64,000 nucleotides of DNA, taken from the NCBI GenBank assembly GCA_951813525.2, contig CATOTJ020000002.1, positions 1,860,001-1,924,000 on the forward strand. The letters run 5' to 3'. This DNA is from Thermohalobaculum sp951813525 (GTDB lineage Bacteria > Pseudomonadota > Alphaproteobacteria > Rhodobacterales > Rhodobacteraceae). The notes below the pieces were generated by a model, which saw only the letters and a list, made by a program, of their open reading frames with translations, did no database searches and was not told the DNA's origin. Of this stretch, positions 1 to 8,437 are shown piece by piece. Each line of letters begins with the position of its first letter. Position 1 is the first letter of the stretch. The translations under genes were made by a program, and so were the position numbers.

Positions 1-476
1 GCAAGATTGCCGCTGCGCGCGGTTTCCAGCCGCAGCGTGATCAGTTTTTCGCGCCTGCGCACCTCTTGGCCAAGATCCGTCAATCGCGAGACCATGATTG
101 CAAGATTGGCAATTTTTACCGCGAACCGATCAACACTTGCTTCCTCGACGACCAGCTTGTCGATCAAATCCTTCGCACGTTGAGAGGCGCGCCAATGTTC
201 ATCGGCGCCTTTTGCGCCGTTCATCTCGGTGAAAACATCCTCCAGCGCGGACAAATGGACGTTCAAACGCTGCAGGCGTTCCAAGCTGGGCAGTGCCTGG
301 GACCCAAGACGATCCTGAACCCGCTGAACATCTGCCAGGCCAAGAAAACTTCCAGCCAGCATGACCAAAACCAGACTTCCCAATATTCCCAGGCCCAGGC
401 GCAATTGCCTGCCGATACCCAGCCTGATTCCAAAAATTTTCATGGTCTGCCCGAAGCGTCCGAACAATTCGCCCAT
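1..476 (-). CDS. Sensor protein, probably histidine kinase (N-terminal part, cut by window edge)
   Basis: An open minus-strand frame runs from an ATG at 476 to the left edge without a stop; a second possible ATG is at 443. The product begins with a short basic stretch, then a hydrophobic segment (about residues 27-50, LGLGILGSLVLVMLAG) that looks like a first membrane helix. A helical, charged, probably periplasmic region follows (about 55-158). This is the usual start of TorS-like or HAMP-type sensor kinases, but the kinase part lies outside the window, so the family is inferred. It is divergent from a solute-binding protein gene at 567, which fits a sensor that works with a periplasmic binding protein. 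Confidence 0.6.
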   Translation of the reverse strand, partial: MGELFGRFGQTMKIFGIRLGIGRQLRLGLGILGSLVLVMLAGSFLGLADVQRVQDRLGSQALPSLERLQRLNVHLSALEDVFTEMNGAKGADEHWRASQRAKDLIDKLVVEEASVDRFAVKIANLAIMVSRLTDLGQEVRRREKLITLRLETARSGNL

Positions 477-566
477 CCCGAGTCTCGGTGTTGTCCGCTA
501 AATTTCTATTAAGCTATCGGTGGCAAACCCAACGGCGCACGTTCGCTGGAGCATGGGGTAGGTGAA

Positions 567-2051
567 ATGACATCCAATTTCGCGGCGGCTGCCGGTAGTG
601 CCGCTGCGCCTTCAAAAACTACGCCAAATCGGCGTCAGGTTGCGCTCGGCATTGCGGCTTCGCTTTGCTTGCCGCGGCCGGGACTTGCAAATGCCGGGTT
701 TCATCGCGACGTGGCAGCACGCGCACGGGCAATCGCCAGCCCCGGAACCAAACTGCACCTGCTTCTGCCCGACGGATCGGAGGCGAATGTCCGCCCGATC
801 ATCGAGGCCTTCCGACAGGAAGCGGGCATCGAAGTTCGCCTCGAAGCAGAAGCTGTCGATGACATAAACGCGCGCCTGATCCTCGACAGTTTCAGCGAGC
901 AAACGACCTATGATCTTGCATTACCGGCAACATTCGGCATTCCCGATCTGGCCGCGGGCGGTGTGATCCGCCCACTTACTGAGTTTGCCAAGCGCCACGA
1001 ACCCGAAGGGTTTCGCGACACCATTCTCTATGGCGCAGGCGATCAATTCGATGGCGAGACCTACGGGTTTCAAACCGATGGCGATGTCTATCTGATGTTT
1101 TATCATCGCGACTGGTTGAACGACCCGGACGAAAATGCGCGATACGCCGATCGATATTCGACACCGCTGACGGTCCCGACGACGTGGCAGGAACTCGACC
1201 GCCAGATGGCCTATTTTCATCGACCGGAACAGGGCCGATTTGGTGGTGCGCTGTTTCGGACGCCTGGATATCTGGCGTGGGAGTGGTGGATTAGGCTGCA
1301 TTCCAAGGGGATCTGGCCGATGTCTGCGGAACTCGAACCGCAGATCGCGTCCGACGAAGCCGTCGAGGCATTGGAGGAGATGATCCGCGCGACCGACTCG
1401 CTTTATCCCGGCGCGCGAACGACTGGCCTCTTTCAAAACTGGTCAGAATTCTCCAAGGGCCAGATTTTTTGCAATATCGGCTGGGGCGGGACGCAAAAAT
1501 TTCTGAACAGCCCGAAATCGGCGATGCGTGGCCGCCTTATCCACGCCCCGCCGCCCAGCGGTATCGTCGACGGTGAACTGATAAGCCTGCCCTACTTCAA
1601 CTGGGGCTGGAATTATGTAGTCACGTCGGCCAGCCGAAACCCTGAACTTGCCTATCTTTTCGCATTGTTCGCATCGACGTCCGAGATGTCGACATTGGCG
1701 GTGCGCGAGGCAGACGGCTTTTTCGATCCGTTTCGCCCAGAACATTACGACGACCCGGTCATTAAGCGCACCTATTCGCCGGACTTCCTAAAGGTGCACC
1801 AGGCCAGCATGACGGCGGCAATGCCAGACCTCTATCTGGCCCACCAAAGCGAATATTTCGCGGTCCTACAGCACTGGCTCACCGAAGCGGTGACGGGGCG
1901 GATGCGTCCGGAAAAGGCGTTGCGCCGGGCGGCCACGCAGTGGTCGATGCTGAGTCTGCGCGCAGGCAAAGACGTGCAGCGACGCAGATGGATCGCCTTG
2001 CGAGACCACTATCCGGCCAACACAAAGCGGCTGTTGCGCGATTTGTCGTGA
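567..2051 (+). CDS. ABC-type extracellular solute-binding protein (family 1, sugar type)
   Basis: A 494-residue protein with a long N-terminal leader. A twin-arginine-like stretch (NRRQVALGIAASLCLPRPG, about residues 21-39) ends near ANA, so it is probably exported by Tat or Sec. The mature part looks like a family 1 solute-binding protein: a periplasmic fold with motifs such as FGIPDLAAGGVIRPL, and large Trp/Tyr-rich segments (LAWEWWIRLHSKGIWP; NWGWNYVVTS) of the kind that stack on sugars. No permease or ATPase genes follow, so it may be a receptor for the divergent sensor gene rather than a transporter subunit. That role is inference. Confidence 0.75.
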   Translation: MTSNFAAAAGSAAAPSKTTPNRRQVALGIAASLCLPRPGLANAGFHRDVAARARAIASPGTKLHLLLPDGSEANVRPIIEAFRQEAGIEVRLEAEAVDDINARLILDSFSEQTTYDLALPATFGIPDLAAGGVIRPLTEFAKRHEPEGFRDTILYGAGDQFDGETYGFQTDGDVYLMFYHRDWLNDPDENARYADRYSTPLTVPTTWQELDRQMAYFHRPEQGRFGGALFRTPGYLAWEWWIRLHSKGIWPMSAELEPQIASDEAVEALEEMIRATDSLYPGARTTGLFQNWSEFSKGQIFCNIGWGGTQKFLNSPKSAMRGRLIHAPPPSGIVDGELISLPYFNWGWNYVVTSASRNPELAYLFALFASTSEMSTLAVREADGFFDPFRPEHYDDPVIKRTYSPDFLKVHQASMTAAMPDLYLAHQSEYFAVLQHWLTEAVTGRMRPEKALRRAATQWSMLSLRAGKDVQRRRWIALRDHYPANTKRLLRDLS

Positions 2052-2091
2052 CGGGCCCGGGCTGACAGGAACGTCCGCCCAGCCGAGGCCA

Positions 2092-4413
2092 TCAATCATC
2101 CGATCGGAACAAATAGACCGGCGACGTCCAGCCCTGATAGCCGTCCTCGGTCGTCACGCGAAGCCATAGCGGTGTATCTGCGCCGTCGCGTACCGGAACA
2201 TGCCGGCGTAATGACAGCGTGCGCGGCAGCGGGTCATCCGGCATTCGGAAGATCCGCAACCTGCGGTCCAACCCGCCGGCCTCCATGACGACATCGTCCA
2301 GACCAAGGTCGCCGACGGCGACCGTGATGCTCCCCAGATTGGTCGTGATCCCAAGTGTCCCATCCGGCGCACGCCCCGCCCCGTCCGGGTCCAGCCAGGC
2401 ATCGAACCCCATGAAGTTCCCCGTGGTAATCGTATCCCAGACGACCTGCGAGGACCCGCGCTGCTCGAACAGCCGTTCCGGGTTCCACAGATTGATCTTC
2501 TGCATCTTCCGGATCGCCGCGCTGGAAAAGTCCGCACGACCCTGCCACCGCGTGTCACGCCCGCGCCCGCGATATTCGGCGCCGCTCCAGATTACCCGGA
2601 TACGCTGGCCTAGGTCATCGGCGCCATAGGGCCGATATGTCTCGATGACCCCCGATCCATCCAGCAAATCGACACGTTCGATCCCCGCATGGGCACAAAG
2701 CTCGGCAGCGAAGCTGACAGAGTCACCTGCAACCTGAACGATATCGCCCATTGCGGCGCTGTTGGCGGGCATTGCCGTCGAATCTGCCGCGCCAGCCGGG
2801 TTCCGGTCGAAGACGACCGAGCCATCGGGCAGATCAACCTCCACCTCGATCTGCATCCGGCAACCTGTGGTCGCAAAGTGGTGGCGACGGCGTTGCGCCT
2901 CCATAATCGCGCCGCGCGTATTTTCAGGCGCCAGAAAACAGGTCAGTCCGCCATACGCGCCAAAGGTCGAGGCGCCGGGCCAACTCGCGCCCGGACGGCC
3001 CTTGTGACCGTCGGAATTCGCCACAACGCCGACGCGGCGTCCCAGCGGGAACCCGTCGGTCAGCACCCATTCGAAAGTGCCCCAGGCGGAATGTACTTCG
3101 ACAGCCGTCTCCAACACCGGGTCGTGATAATAGCTGATATCGGCATACCGCCCGCCGACATGGGCATAGATGACGGCATCCTGACTGTGCAGCGCTGAAT
3201 ACAGATCCGTCAAAGTATGGGCATCGCTGTCAGCTTCCGACCGGTCCTCCAGCAGCGCATGGGAACAACGCCGGATCGCCTGGCCTTCCTCGGCGAAAAA
3301 GACATTGTGATCGCCGCCGACCGCCGTGTTGCCCGACCACTCGTAGCCGGGGAAGACGGTGAACCGTCCCGGTTGGTTCTCCTCCGCAGTCAATGCGTTC
3401 AGATGCTGCCAGAACGCCTGGTTGATCTGAAAGTCGTTTCCCTGATGCGCCGCGACATCCAGGAACGCCTTGTTGCGGGCGAAATCGAAGTATCCTTCAA
3501 TCGTGTTCACACCGACTGTCTCTCCCGTCTGGCCGTGCAAATCGCCCCAATATCCCGCAACCGTTCCTGGTCGGATCACCAGTGGCCCGGCCTCGGCGAC
3601 AGGCTGACCGTCGACCAGAACCACGATGCGCAACTCGCCTTCATCGGCACTCAATCCCTCCAGCATCAGCGCCCGGTCCTCTGGCGCATAATCCAGTGTC
3701 GCTGGCAGTCCCGCGACGGGCATCGATGGCCGGAACTCGACCCGGCCCCGGGCCTGCGCCGTTGGATTTCCCCACAGATCTTCGGCCTTCAGGCCCAGGT
3801 GAAACGTCTCGCCCGGGCGCCGCAGCGTCGGCAGCACCGCAACCCAGCGCACAGGCGGCCCCGCGACCACCGGGAACGTAAAGTCACCGGCCAGGGGCTG
3901 ATAATTCCCGGTTGCCTGCACATCGGCGGCGACCTTCAGCGCATACCCCCCCTCGGCGAAGGTTTGCATCGCCATGCCGGGCGATCCACCGGAAGTATCG
4001 CCGAAGGTCAGCACGATCTCGTCGCCCTCGCTCAGATAGCCACCGCGCAACTCGGCCGTCACCGCAAGAACCCAGGGGCGCTGGCCGTCGGGGCCGACAC
4101 GCAGCGCGATCCGGCCCCTGCCGGAACAGCGCGCCGAAAGATAGTTTGGCGCCGCCGCATCGGTGATCTGCGGCTTACCTGCGTCTGACACGATGCGGGT
4201 TGCCACCCGGATCGACCCTGTATCGTCCAACCCGATCCGCCCGACGGTGTATGACAACGAATAGGTCTGAAAACTGCGCACTTCAGCAGGTTGTCCCGCA
4301 TTCGACAGCACGGCTTGACCATAGAGCGAGGGATCATCGCCGGGCCGGACAGATGGCCCATTATCGCCGATCAGGTCCTGGCGAACCGGCCCGAAAATCG
4401 GTTGTCTTGCCAA
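2092..4413 (-). CDS. DUF3604 family protein
   Basis: The open frame extends back to 4731, but the first 100 or so residues are not protein-like and would overlap lolA. A TTG at 4413 is preceded by AAGGGA with a 7-base gap and gives a 773-residue product, which I prefer. The second half carries the conserved blocks of DUF3604: YWGDLHGQTGET, DVAAHQGNDFQ, FPGYEWSG, GDHNVFF, IYAHVGGR and VVANSDGHKGRPGASWPG. These His/Asp-rich motifs resemble metal sites of PHP-type hydrolases. The N-terminal part is beta-rich. No signal peptide is seen from this start. The biochemical activity of the family is not known to me. Confidence 0.75.
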   Translation of the reverse strand: MARQPIFGPVRQDLIGDNGPSVRPGDDPSLYGQAVLSNAGQPAEVRSFQTYSLSYTVGRIGLDDTGSIRVATRIVSDAGKPQITDAAAPNYLSARCSGRGRIALRVGPDGQRPWVLAVTAELRGGYLSEGDEIVLTFGDTSGGSPGMAMQTFAEGGYALKVAADVQATGNYQPLAGDFTFPVVAGPPVRWVAVLPTLRRPGETFHLGLKAEDLWGNPTAQARGRVEFRPSMPVAGLPATLDYAPEDRALMLEGLSADEGELRIVVLVDGQPVAEAGPLVIRPGTVAGYWGDLHGQTGETVGVNTIEGYFDFARNKAFLDVAAHQGNDFQINQAFWQHLNALTAEENQPGRFTVFPGYEWSGNTAVGGDHNVFFAEEGQAIRRCSHALLEDRSEADSDAHTLTDLYSALHSQDAVIYAHVGGRYADISYYHDPVLETAVEVHSAWGTFEWVLTDGFPLGRRVGVVANSDGHKGRPGASWPGASTFGAYGGLTCFLAPENTRGAIMEAQRRRHHFATTGCRMQIEVEVDLPDGSVVFDRNPAGAADSTAMPANSAAMGDIVQVAGDSVSFAAELCAHAGIERVDLLDGSGVIETYRPYGADDLGQRIRVIWSGAEYRGRGRDTRWQGRADFSSAAIRKMQKINLWNPERLFEQRGSSQVVWDTITTGNFMGFDAWLDPDGAGRAPDGTLGITTNLGSITVAVGDLGLDDVVMEAGGLDRRLRIFRMPDDPLPRTLSLRRHVPVRDGADTPLWLRVTTEDGYQGWTSPVYLFRSDD

Positions 4414-4658
4414 GGTCTGTTCCCTTCGTTCCGAACCGCATTCGCGCGTGCCGATAACACCCGCCGTCCTACCGCTAGCATTCCGCGTAGTTCCCGCAAA
4501 ACCTTGCTGTGATCGCCATTGCTCGCAAGCGGGGTTCATCACAGGCTTGTCAGAAATCTTTCGGTCCTGCGGCACTGGAGACACGCCTCCACAGCGTTGA
4601 TCTGATAGAGTGCGCGCCAACGGCCCGTGCCGACATGTAGAAGACGATGTAGGTTCAG

Positions 4659-5258
4659 ATGATACGACGCGATTTTCTTGCCACCCTGTCCGCGGTGGCC
4701 GCCCTTCCGATCCTGACCGCCGATCCGGCAATGGCCCAGCTCAACCGGGCGGATCTGACAAGGGTCACAAACGCTCTGAATGGCATTACCACCATGAAGG
4801 GTACGTTTGTGCAGGTCGGTCCGGACGGCGATCTTTCGGAAGGCACCTTTTACATGCGCCGCCCTGGCCGCGTGCGTTTCGAATACAATCCGCCCAACCC
4901 GACATTGATCGTCGCCGACGGCTTCTGGGTGGCCGTTTACGATACGATTGACGGCAGCTTTGACCGCTTTCCGCTGTCCGAGACACCGTTGGACCTGCTG
5001 CTGCGCGACCGGGTCGATCTGCGCAAGGAAAAGGCCATCAAATCGATTGAAAGCGGTTCCGGTCAGATGCGCATCAAGGCGGTCGATCCGGAAGCCCCTG
5101 AACAAGGCTCGATCACGATGGTGTTCACCGACAATCCCCTGGAGCTGACCCAGTGGATTGTTGTCGATGGCGATGGCCTGGCCACGACGGTTGCGTTGTC
5201 TGAAGTCCAGCGCAACGTCAAGCTTGATCCGAAGCTGTTCTTCATTGAAGACCCTTGA
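4659..5258 (+). CDS. lolA: Outer-membrane lipoprotein carrier protein LolA family
   Basis: A 199-residue periplasmic protein. It opens with a clear Tat-type signal (IRRDFLATLSAVAALP, residues 2-17) and a likely cleavage after DPAMA. The body matches the LolA fold: an early MKGTFVQVGPDG strand, then GTFYMRRPGRVRFEYNPPNPTLIV, then WVAVYDTIDG, with a C-terminal VALSEVQRNVKLDPKLFFIEDP. LolA carries lipoproteins across the periplasm from LolCDE to the outer membrane. A Tat rather than Sec leader is notable because classical LolA is Sec-exported. It stands alone, convergent with xthA. Confidence 0.85.
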   Translation: MIRRDFLATLSAVAALPILTADPAMAQLNRADLTRVTNALNGITTMKGTFVQVGPDGDLSEGTFYMRRPGRVRFEYNPPNPTLIVADGFWVAVYDTIDGSFDRFPLSETPLDLLLRDRVDLRKEKAIKSIESGSGQMRIKAVDPEAPEQGSITMVFTDNPLELTQWIVVDGDGLATTVALSEVQRNVKLDPKLFFIEDP

Positions 5259-5378
5259 GAACCACGGCCTGACAACCCGCAGTTCTATCCCGCCGCCGAT
5301 GATGATCGACTTTGCGGCGTGCGGCGTTGCATAGCGCGGTAAACGGGGTGCGATAGCGGCGCGGCAGCGCCCGATCCG

Positions 5379-6167
5379 TCAGATATCAAAGCCTGCCAAC
5401 ACCGGGGCATGGTCCGAAGGTTTTTCCTTACCCCGGTAATCCGTCAGCACACGCGACGTTCCGGCAACGTGCAGGTTGCTGCCGCGCTCCCAGATATGAT
5501 CAAGCCGCCGCCCCTTGTTCGATGCCTGCCAGTCCTTCGCCCGATAGGACCACCAGGAATAGATCCTGGTCGGTTCTGGAATATCGACCCGCGTGGTGTC
5601 GGTCCAATCTCCGGCGGTGCGCAAACCGTTCATCGCGTCGACCTCGACCGGTGTATGGCTTACCACTTTCAACAGTTGTTTATGCGACCAGACGTCATTC
5701 TCGAACGGTGCGATGTTCAAGTCACCGACAAGGATATGGCTGTCCTTTAACCCCTCGGACCACCGGGTCATCTCGGCGACAAAATCCAGTTTGTGCCCGA
5801 ATTTCTCGTTCTTCTCCCGGTCCGGCTCGTCGCCGCCTGCCGGGACGTAAAAGTTATGCAAAACGGTTCCGTTCGCCAGCCGCGCCGCGCAATGGCGACC
5901 GTCATCCCTTTCACACCACAGCATATGGTCGACCGGGTCTACCGGGACCCGGCTCAGGATTGCGACCCCGTTATAGCCCTTAAAACCGCGGGCCGAGATC
6001 AGTTTGAACCCAAGCGCCTCGAAAACACCTGCCGGTATCTTTTCGACCGGCGATTTCGTCTCTTGCAGGCACAGGATATCGGCGCCCGAATTTTGCAGAA
6101 AATCCTCGACCAACGGGGCGCGCAGACGCACCGAGTTGATATTCCAAGTCGCAATCGTCAGTGGCAT
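5379..6167 (-). CDS. xthA: Exodeoxyribonuclease III
   Basis: A 262-residue DNA-repair nuclease of the exonuclease III/APE1 family, which cuts at abasic sites and degrades 3' ends. Recognisable active-site blocks are IATWNINSVRLR (residues 5-16), LCLQETKS with the metal-binding Glu (about 33-40), NFYVPAGGDEPDREK, LVGDLNIAPFENDVW, RLDHIW and the C-terminal SDHAPVLAGFDI. An excellent ribosome-binding site, AGGAGGACCC, sits directly before ATG at 6167. Length is normal for bacterial XthA. Confidence 0.95.
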   Translation of the reverse strand: MPLTIATWNINSVRLRAPLVEDFLQNSGADILCLQETKSPVEKIPAGVFEALGFKLISARGFKGYNGVAILSRVPVDPVDHMLWCERDDGRHCAARLANGTVLHNFYVPAGGDEPDREKNEKFGHKLDFVAEMTRWSEGLKDSHILVGDLNIAPFENDVWSHKQLLKVVSHTPVEVDAMNGLRTAGDWTDTTRVDIPEPTRIYSWWSYRAKDWQASNKGRRLDHIWERGSNLHVAGTSRVLTDYRGKEKPSDHAPVLAGFDI

Positions 6168-6269
6168 GGGTCCTCCTTTGGCCGTGCCACTCTGGCGCGC
6201 CGCCGCCCCTCGCTCAAGCCCGAAACATGCGGTCGGACGACGAATTTACAAAAGGACACCGCGGGCCGT

Positions 6270-6983
6270 TTACGCCGCCGGTTTGCGCGCTTCGGCAAAA
6301 AACCCACTTGCCTGAACCGTGTTGCGCCATTTCGATGTGCGGACATCGACCAAACGGTTGATCCCGTTGCCAAAGGGCTTCTCGACCCGCTTCTTCCAAA
6401 ACTTCATCATGTTCAGGATCGACGAGTATTTGCCGCGGATCGGGTACAGGACGACATCGTCGAAATCGCGCAAAAGATAGGCCATGCCATCACGGCTGAG
6501 CCGCTGATAATCCTGAAATATCAGGTTCTTGGGGGCATGATAGCGCCACATCCAGGGCACATATAAAAAAAGCCGCCCGCCCGGTTTCAGCGCAGCCGTG
6601 AAATTCGCCATTGCCGCGGGCGGGTCATAGACATGCTCCAGAATGGCCATCGCGATCACGGCATCATAACGCCTATGCATCCAGTCCGGAAATGGCTGGC
6701 AGACATCGCCCAGAATGTCCGGCGGCACCAGGTTTTCGTCTTCGGCATCGATATCGTTCAGATCCAGGCTTTCGGCCCGGCCCGTCAGCGCTCCGCGGTG
6801 CCCGCGCATGCCATCGCCGACATCCAGAATACGTTCGGCCCCGGCGACCTGCTGAAGCACATAATCGCGCGTATGATCATCATGCAGAAACCGCAGATCC
6901 GTGCGTGCCCGGCGGGTAATGTCCTGAAGCCGCGCATTCAGCCCTTCGACATCATGGGCGGATTCAACCGGTCGTCGCAACAC
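6270..6983 (-). CDS. Class I SAM-dependent methyltransferase, 5' end displaced by IS30
   Basis: The frame encodes a methyltransferase with motif I (RILDVGDGMRGH), an acidic loop (LDLNDIDAED), motif II-like YDAVIAMAILEHVYDP and LKPGGRLFLYVP. It is the last gene of the glycan operon, so it probably methylated a sugar or lipid carrier. The IS30 element at 6961-8412 separates it from its native start: codons 1-8 remain at 8437-8414. The present open frame begins with a GTG at 6983 inside the element's end, adding a few foreign residues (LRRPVES) before the native AHDVEGLN. Translation could restart there because the transposase stop (6966-6964) lies just downstream. Whether an active enzyme is made is unknown. 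Confidence 0.75.
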   Translation of the reverse strand: MLRRPVESAHDVEGLNARLQDITRRARTDLRFLHDDHTRDYVLQQVAGAERILDVGDGMRGHRGALTGRAESLDLNDIDAEDENLVPPDILGDVCQPFPDWMHRRYDAVIAMAILEHVYDPPAAMANFTAALKPGGRLFLYVPWMWRYHAPKNLIFQDYQRLSRDGMAYLLRDFDDVVLYPIRGKYSSILNMMKFWKKRVEKPFGNGINRLVDVRTSKWRNTVQASGFFAEARKPAA

Positions 6984-8412
6984 CTTCGATCATATCCTGT
7001 TTGAGCAACTGGTCGAGTGCTTCCGCGGGCGTTCGCCATCCGAGCGTTTTGCGTGGCCTCGTATTCACGGCATGGGCAACGGCGTTCAACTCTTCATTGC
7101 CATGCTGACTTAGATCGGTGCCTTTCGGAAAGTATTGGCGGAGCAGGCCATTGGTGTTTTCATTGCTGCCGCGCTGCCAGGGACTCTGAGGGTCGCAGAA
7201 GTAGACTTCGAGACCGGTGTCGATCCGAAGCTGAGCGTGCTGTGCCATCTCGGCTCCCTGATCCCAGGTCAGTGATCGTCGCAGATGTGCCGGAAGATCC
7301 ATTATGGTTTCGGAAATGGCATCGCGGACGGCTTCTGCACCATGACCGGCAAGAGCCGGACCGTTCTTGATCGGTTTGGTCGTGCCGTGGCTTTCCATTC
7401 GCGGCAGGTGCAAAAGCATAGTGAAGCGCGTGGTCCGTTCGACCAGCGTCCCAATCGCTGAACTGCCAAGTCCGAGAATGAGATCGCCTTCCCAGTGGCC
7501 TGGCACCGCTCTGTCGTCAATCGCGGCCGGGCGGGCGCTGATCATCAGCGCATCCGAGATGAAGGACTTGCCTCGGTTTCGGGCCCGTTCTCGGGGCAGA
7601 CGCAGTGCCCGTCCAGAGCGAAGACAGGCCGAAAGCTCCCGCTTCAGGGCTCCGCGCCCTTGGATGTAGAGCGCCTGATAGATGGCTTCATGACTGATGC
7701 GCATGGTCGGGTCCTCGGGGAAGTCCACCTTCAGGCGCTGTGCGATCTGTTCCGGGCTCCAGGCGCAAGACCAGCGTCGGCTTTGCCGATGAACGGACCG
7801 CCGTTTCCTCCATACCACGACAGGCCCGTCGAAGGAGATGCCGTCTGGCGTGGCGATCAGGCCGGCAAGCCGGTCCTGCACATAATCTCGCAAGGCAGGA
7901 TTGTTCGTCAGCTTGCTGGTCTTCGGGCGGCGGGATGCGCGATCCGCATGCCACTGCGCTGTGAGAGCCCGGTAGTCGAAGTCTCCGCCTCGTGTCGCCG
8001 AGTTGCGCCTGATCTCGCGGGAGATCGTGCTGGGTGCCCGCCCCAGTTTGCGCGCGATTGCACGCACACCGGTGCCCCGAGCGCATTCCAAGGCGATTTC
8101 CTCGCGTTCCGCGAAGACCAGGTTGCGGTTCTTGAGGAAAGGCGCCGAGGGCGCGAGATGTTTGGGAGGCATTCCACCAGAACTCCGAAACCATCGGCTT
8201 CCGACAGGGGCAGAGACACCTGCTTCAACAGCGGCTTGCTCACTTGAAAGCCCTACCGCGATACCCTGCCAGAACTGGCACAGTTGCTCGCGCTGCCAGA
8301 CAGGGGGCCGTCCGGGTGAGGACAATTTGCGCCGCGTGGACCTTTCTGATTTTCGTCTTCCCGTCGTCATCTACACCTCCTAGGTTGGGGTGTTGCGACG
8401 ACCGGTTGAATC
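6961..8412. mobile_element. IS30-family insertion sequence, complete
   Basis: A 1452-bp element bounded by near-perfect terminal inverted repeats of about 24 bp. The left end reads GATTCAACCGGTCGTCGCAA from 6961; the right end is its reverse complement, finishing at 8412. A 2-bp target duplication CG (6959-6960 and 8413-8414) fits the short duplications made by IS30-like elements. If CG is taken as the duplication, precise removal restores an in-frame methyltransferase. Calling the ends one base further out would give a GC duplication but leave that frame broken. Confidence 0.9.
6964..8370 (-). CDS. IS30 family transposase
   Basis: A 468-residue DDE transposase that fills the element. A helix-turn-helix sits at residues 101-124 (IARKLGRAPSTISREIRRNS), a second HTH-like region lies near 25-60, and the catalytic triad is visible as D296 (HWEGDLILG), D370 (LTWDQGAEM) and E404 (SNENTNGLLRQYFPKGTDL). 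All motifs and the length are intact, so the element may still be active. The stop codon falls inside the terminal repeat, leaving no room for a terminator, so its transcripts should run on into the methyltransferase remnant. Confidence 0.95.
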   Translation of the reverse strand: MTTGRRKSERSTRRKLSSPGRPPVWQREQLCQFWQGIAVGLSSEQAAVEAGVSAPVGSRWFRSSGGMPPKHLAPSAPFLKNRNLVFAEREEIALECARGTGVRAIARKLGRAPSTISREIRRNSATRGGDFDYRALTAQWHADRASRRPKTSKLTNNPALRDYVQDRLAGLIATPDGISFDGPVVVWRKRRSVHRQSRRWSCAWSPEQIAQRLKVDFPEDPTMRISHEAIYQALYIQGRGALKRELSACLRSGRALRLPRERARNRGKSFISDALMISARPAAIDDRAVPGHWEGDLILGLGSSAIGTLVERTTRFTMLLHLPRMESHGTTKPIKNGPALAGHGAEAVRDAISETIMDLPAHLRRSLTWDQGAEMAQHAQLRIDTGLEVYFCDPQSPWQRGSNENTNGLLRQYFPKGTDLSQHGNEELNAVAHAVNTRPRKTLGWRTPAEALDQLLKQDMIEGVATTG

Positions 8413-8413
8413 C

Positions 8414-8437
8414 GCCATGGATGCGCCGATCCGTCAT
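8414..8437 (-). pseudogene. Displaced first 8 codons of the methyltransferase gene
   Basis: The ATG at 8437 overlaps the stop of the upstream glycosyltransferase (ATGA). It encodes M-T-D-R-R-I-H-G before the frame enters the IS30 end. Joining this to 6958 after removing the element and one CG copy gives MTDRRIHGAHDVEGLNARL, in frame with the methyltransferase. The ATGA overlap is the same arrangement used by other genes of this operon, which supports it as the original start. Confidence 0.8.

Noticed and set aside
66..512. Open frame of 148 codons on the plus strand
   Set aside because: It is antisense to the sensor gene, which has a membrane helix and normal codon use; the product looks random.
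3217..4188. 323-codon plus-strand frame inside the DUF3604 gene
   Set aside because: High-GC shadow antisense to a well-supported family; Arg/His-rich with no domain.
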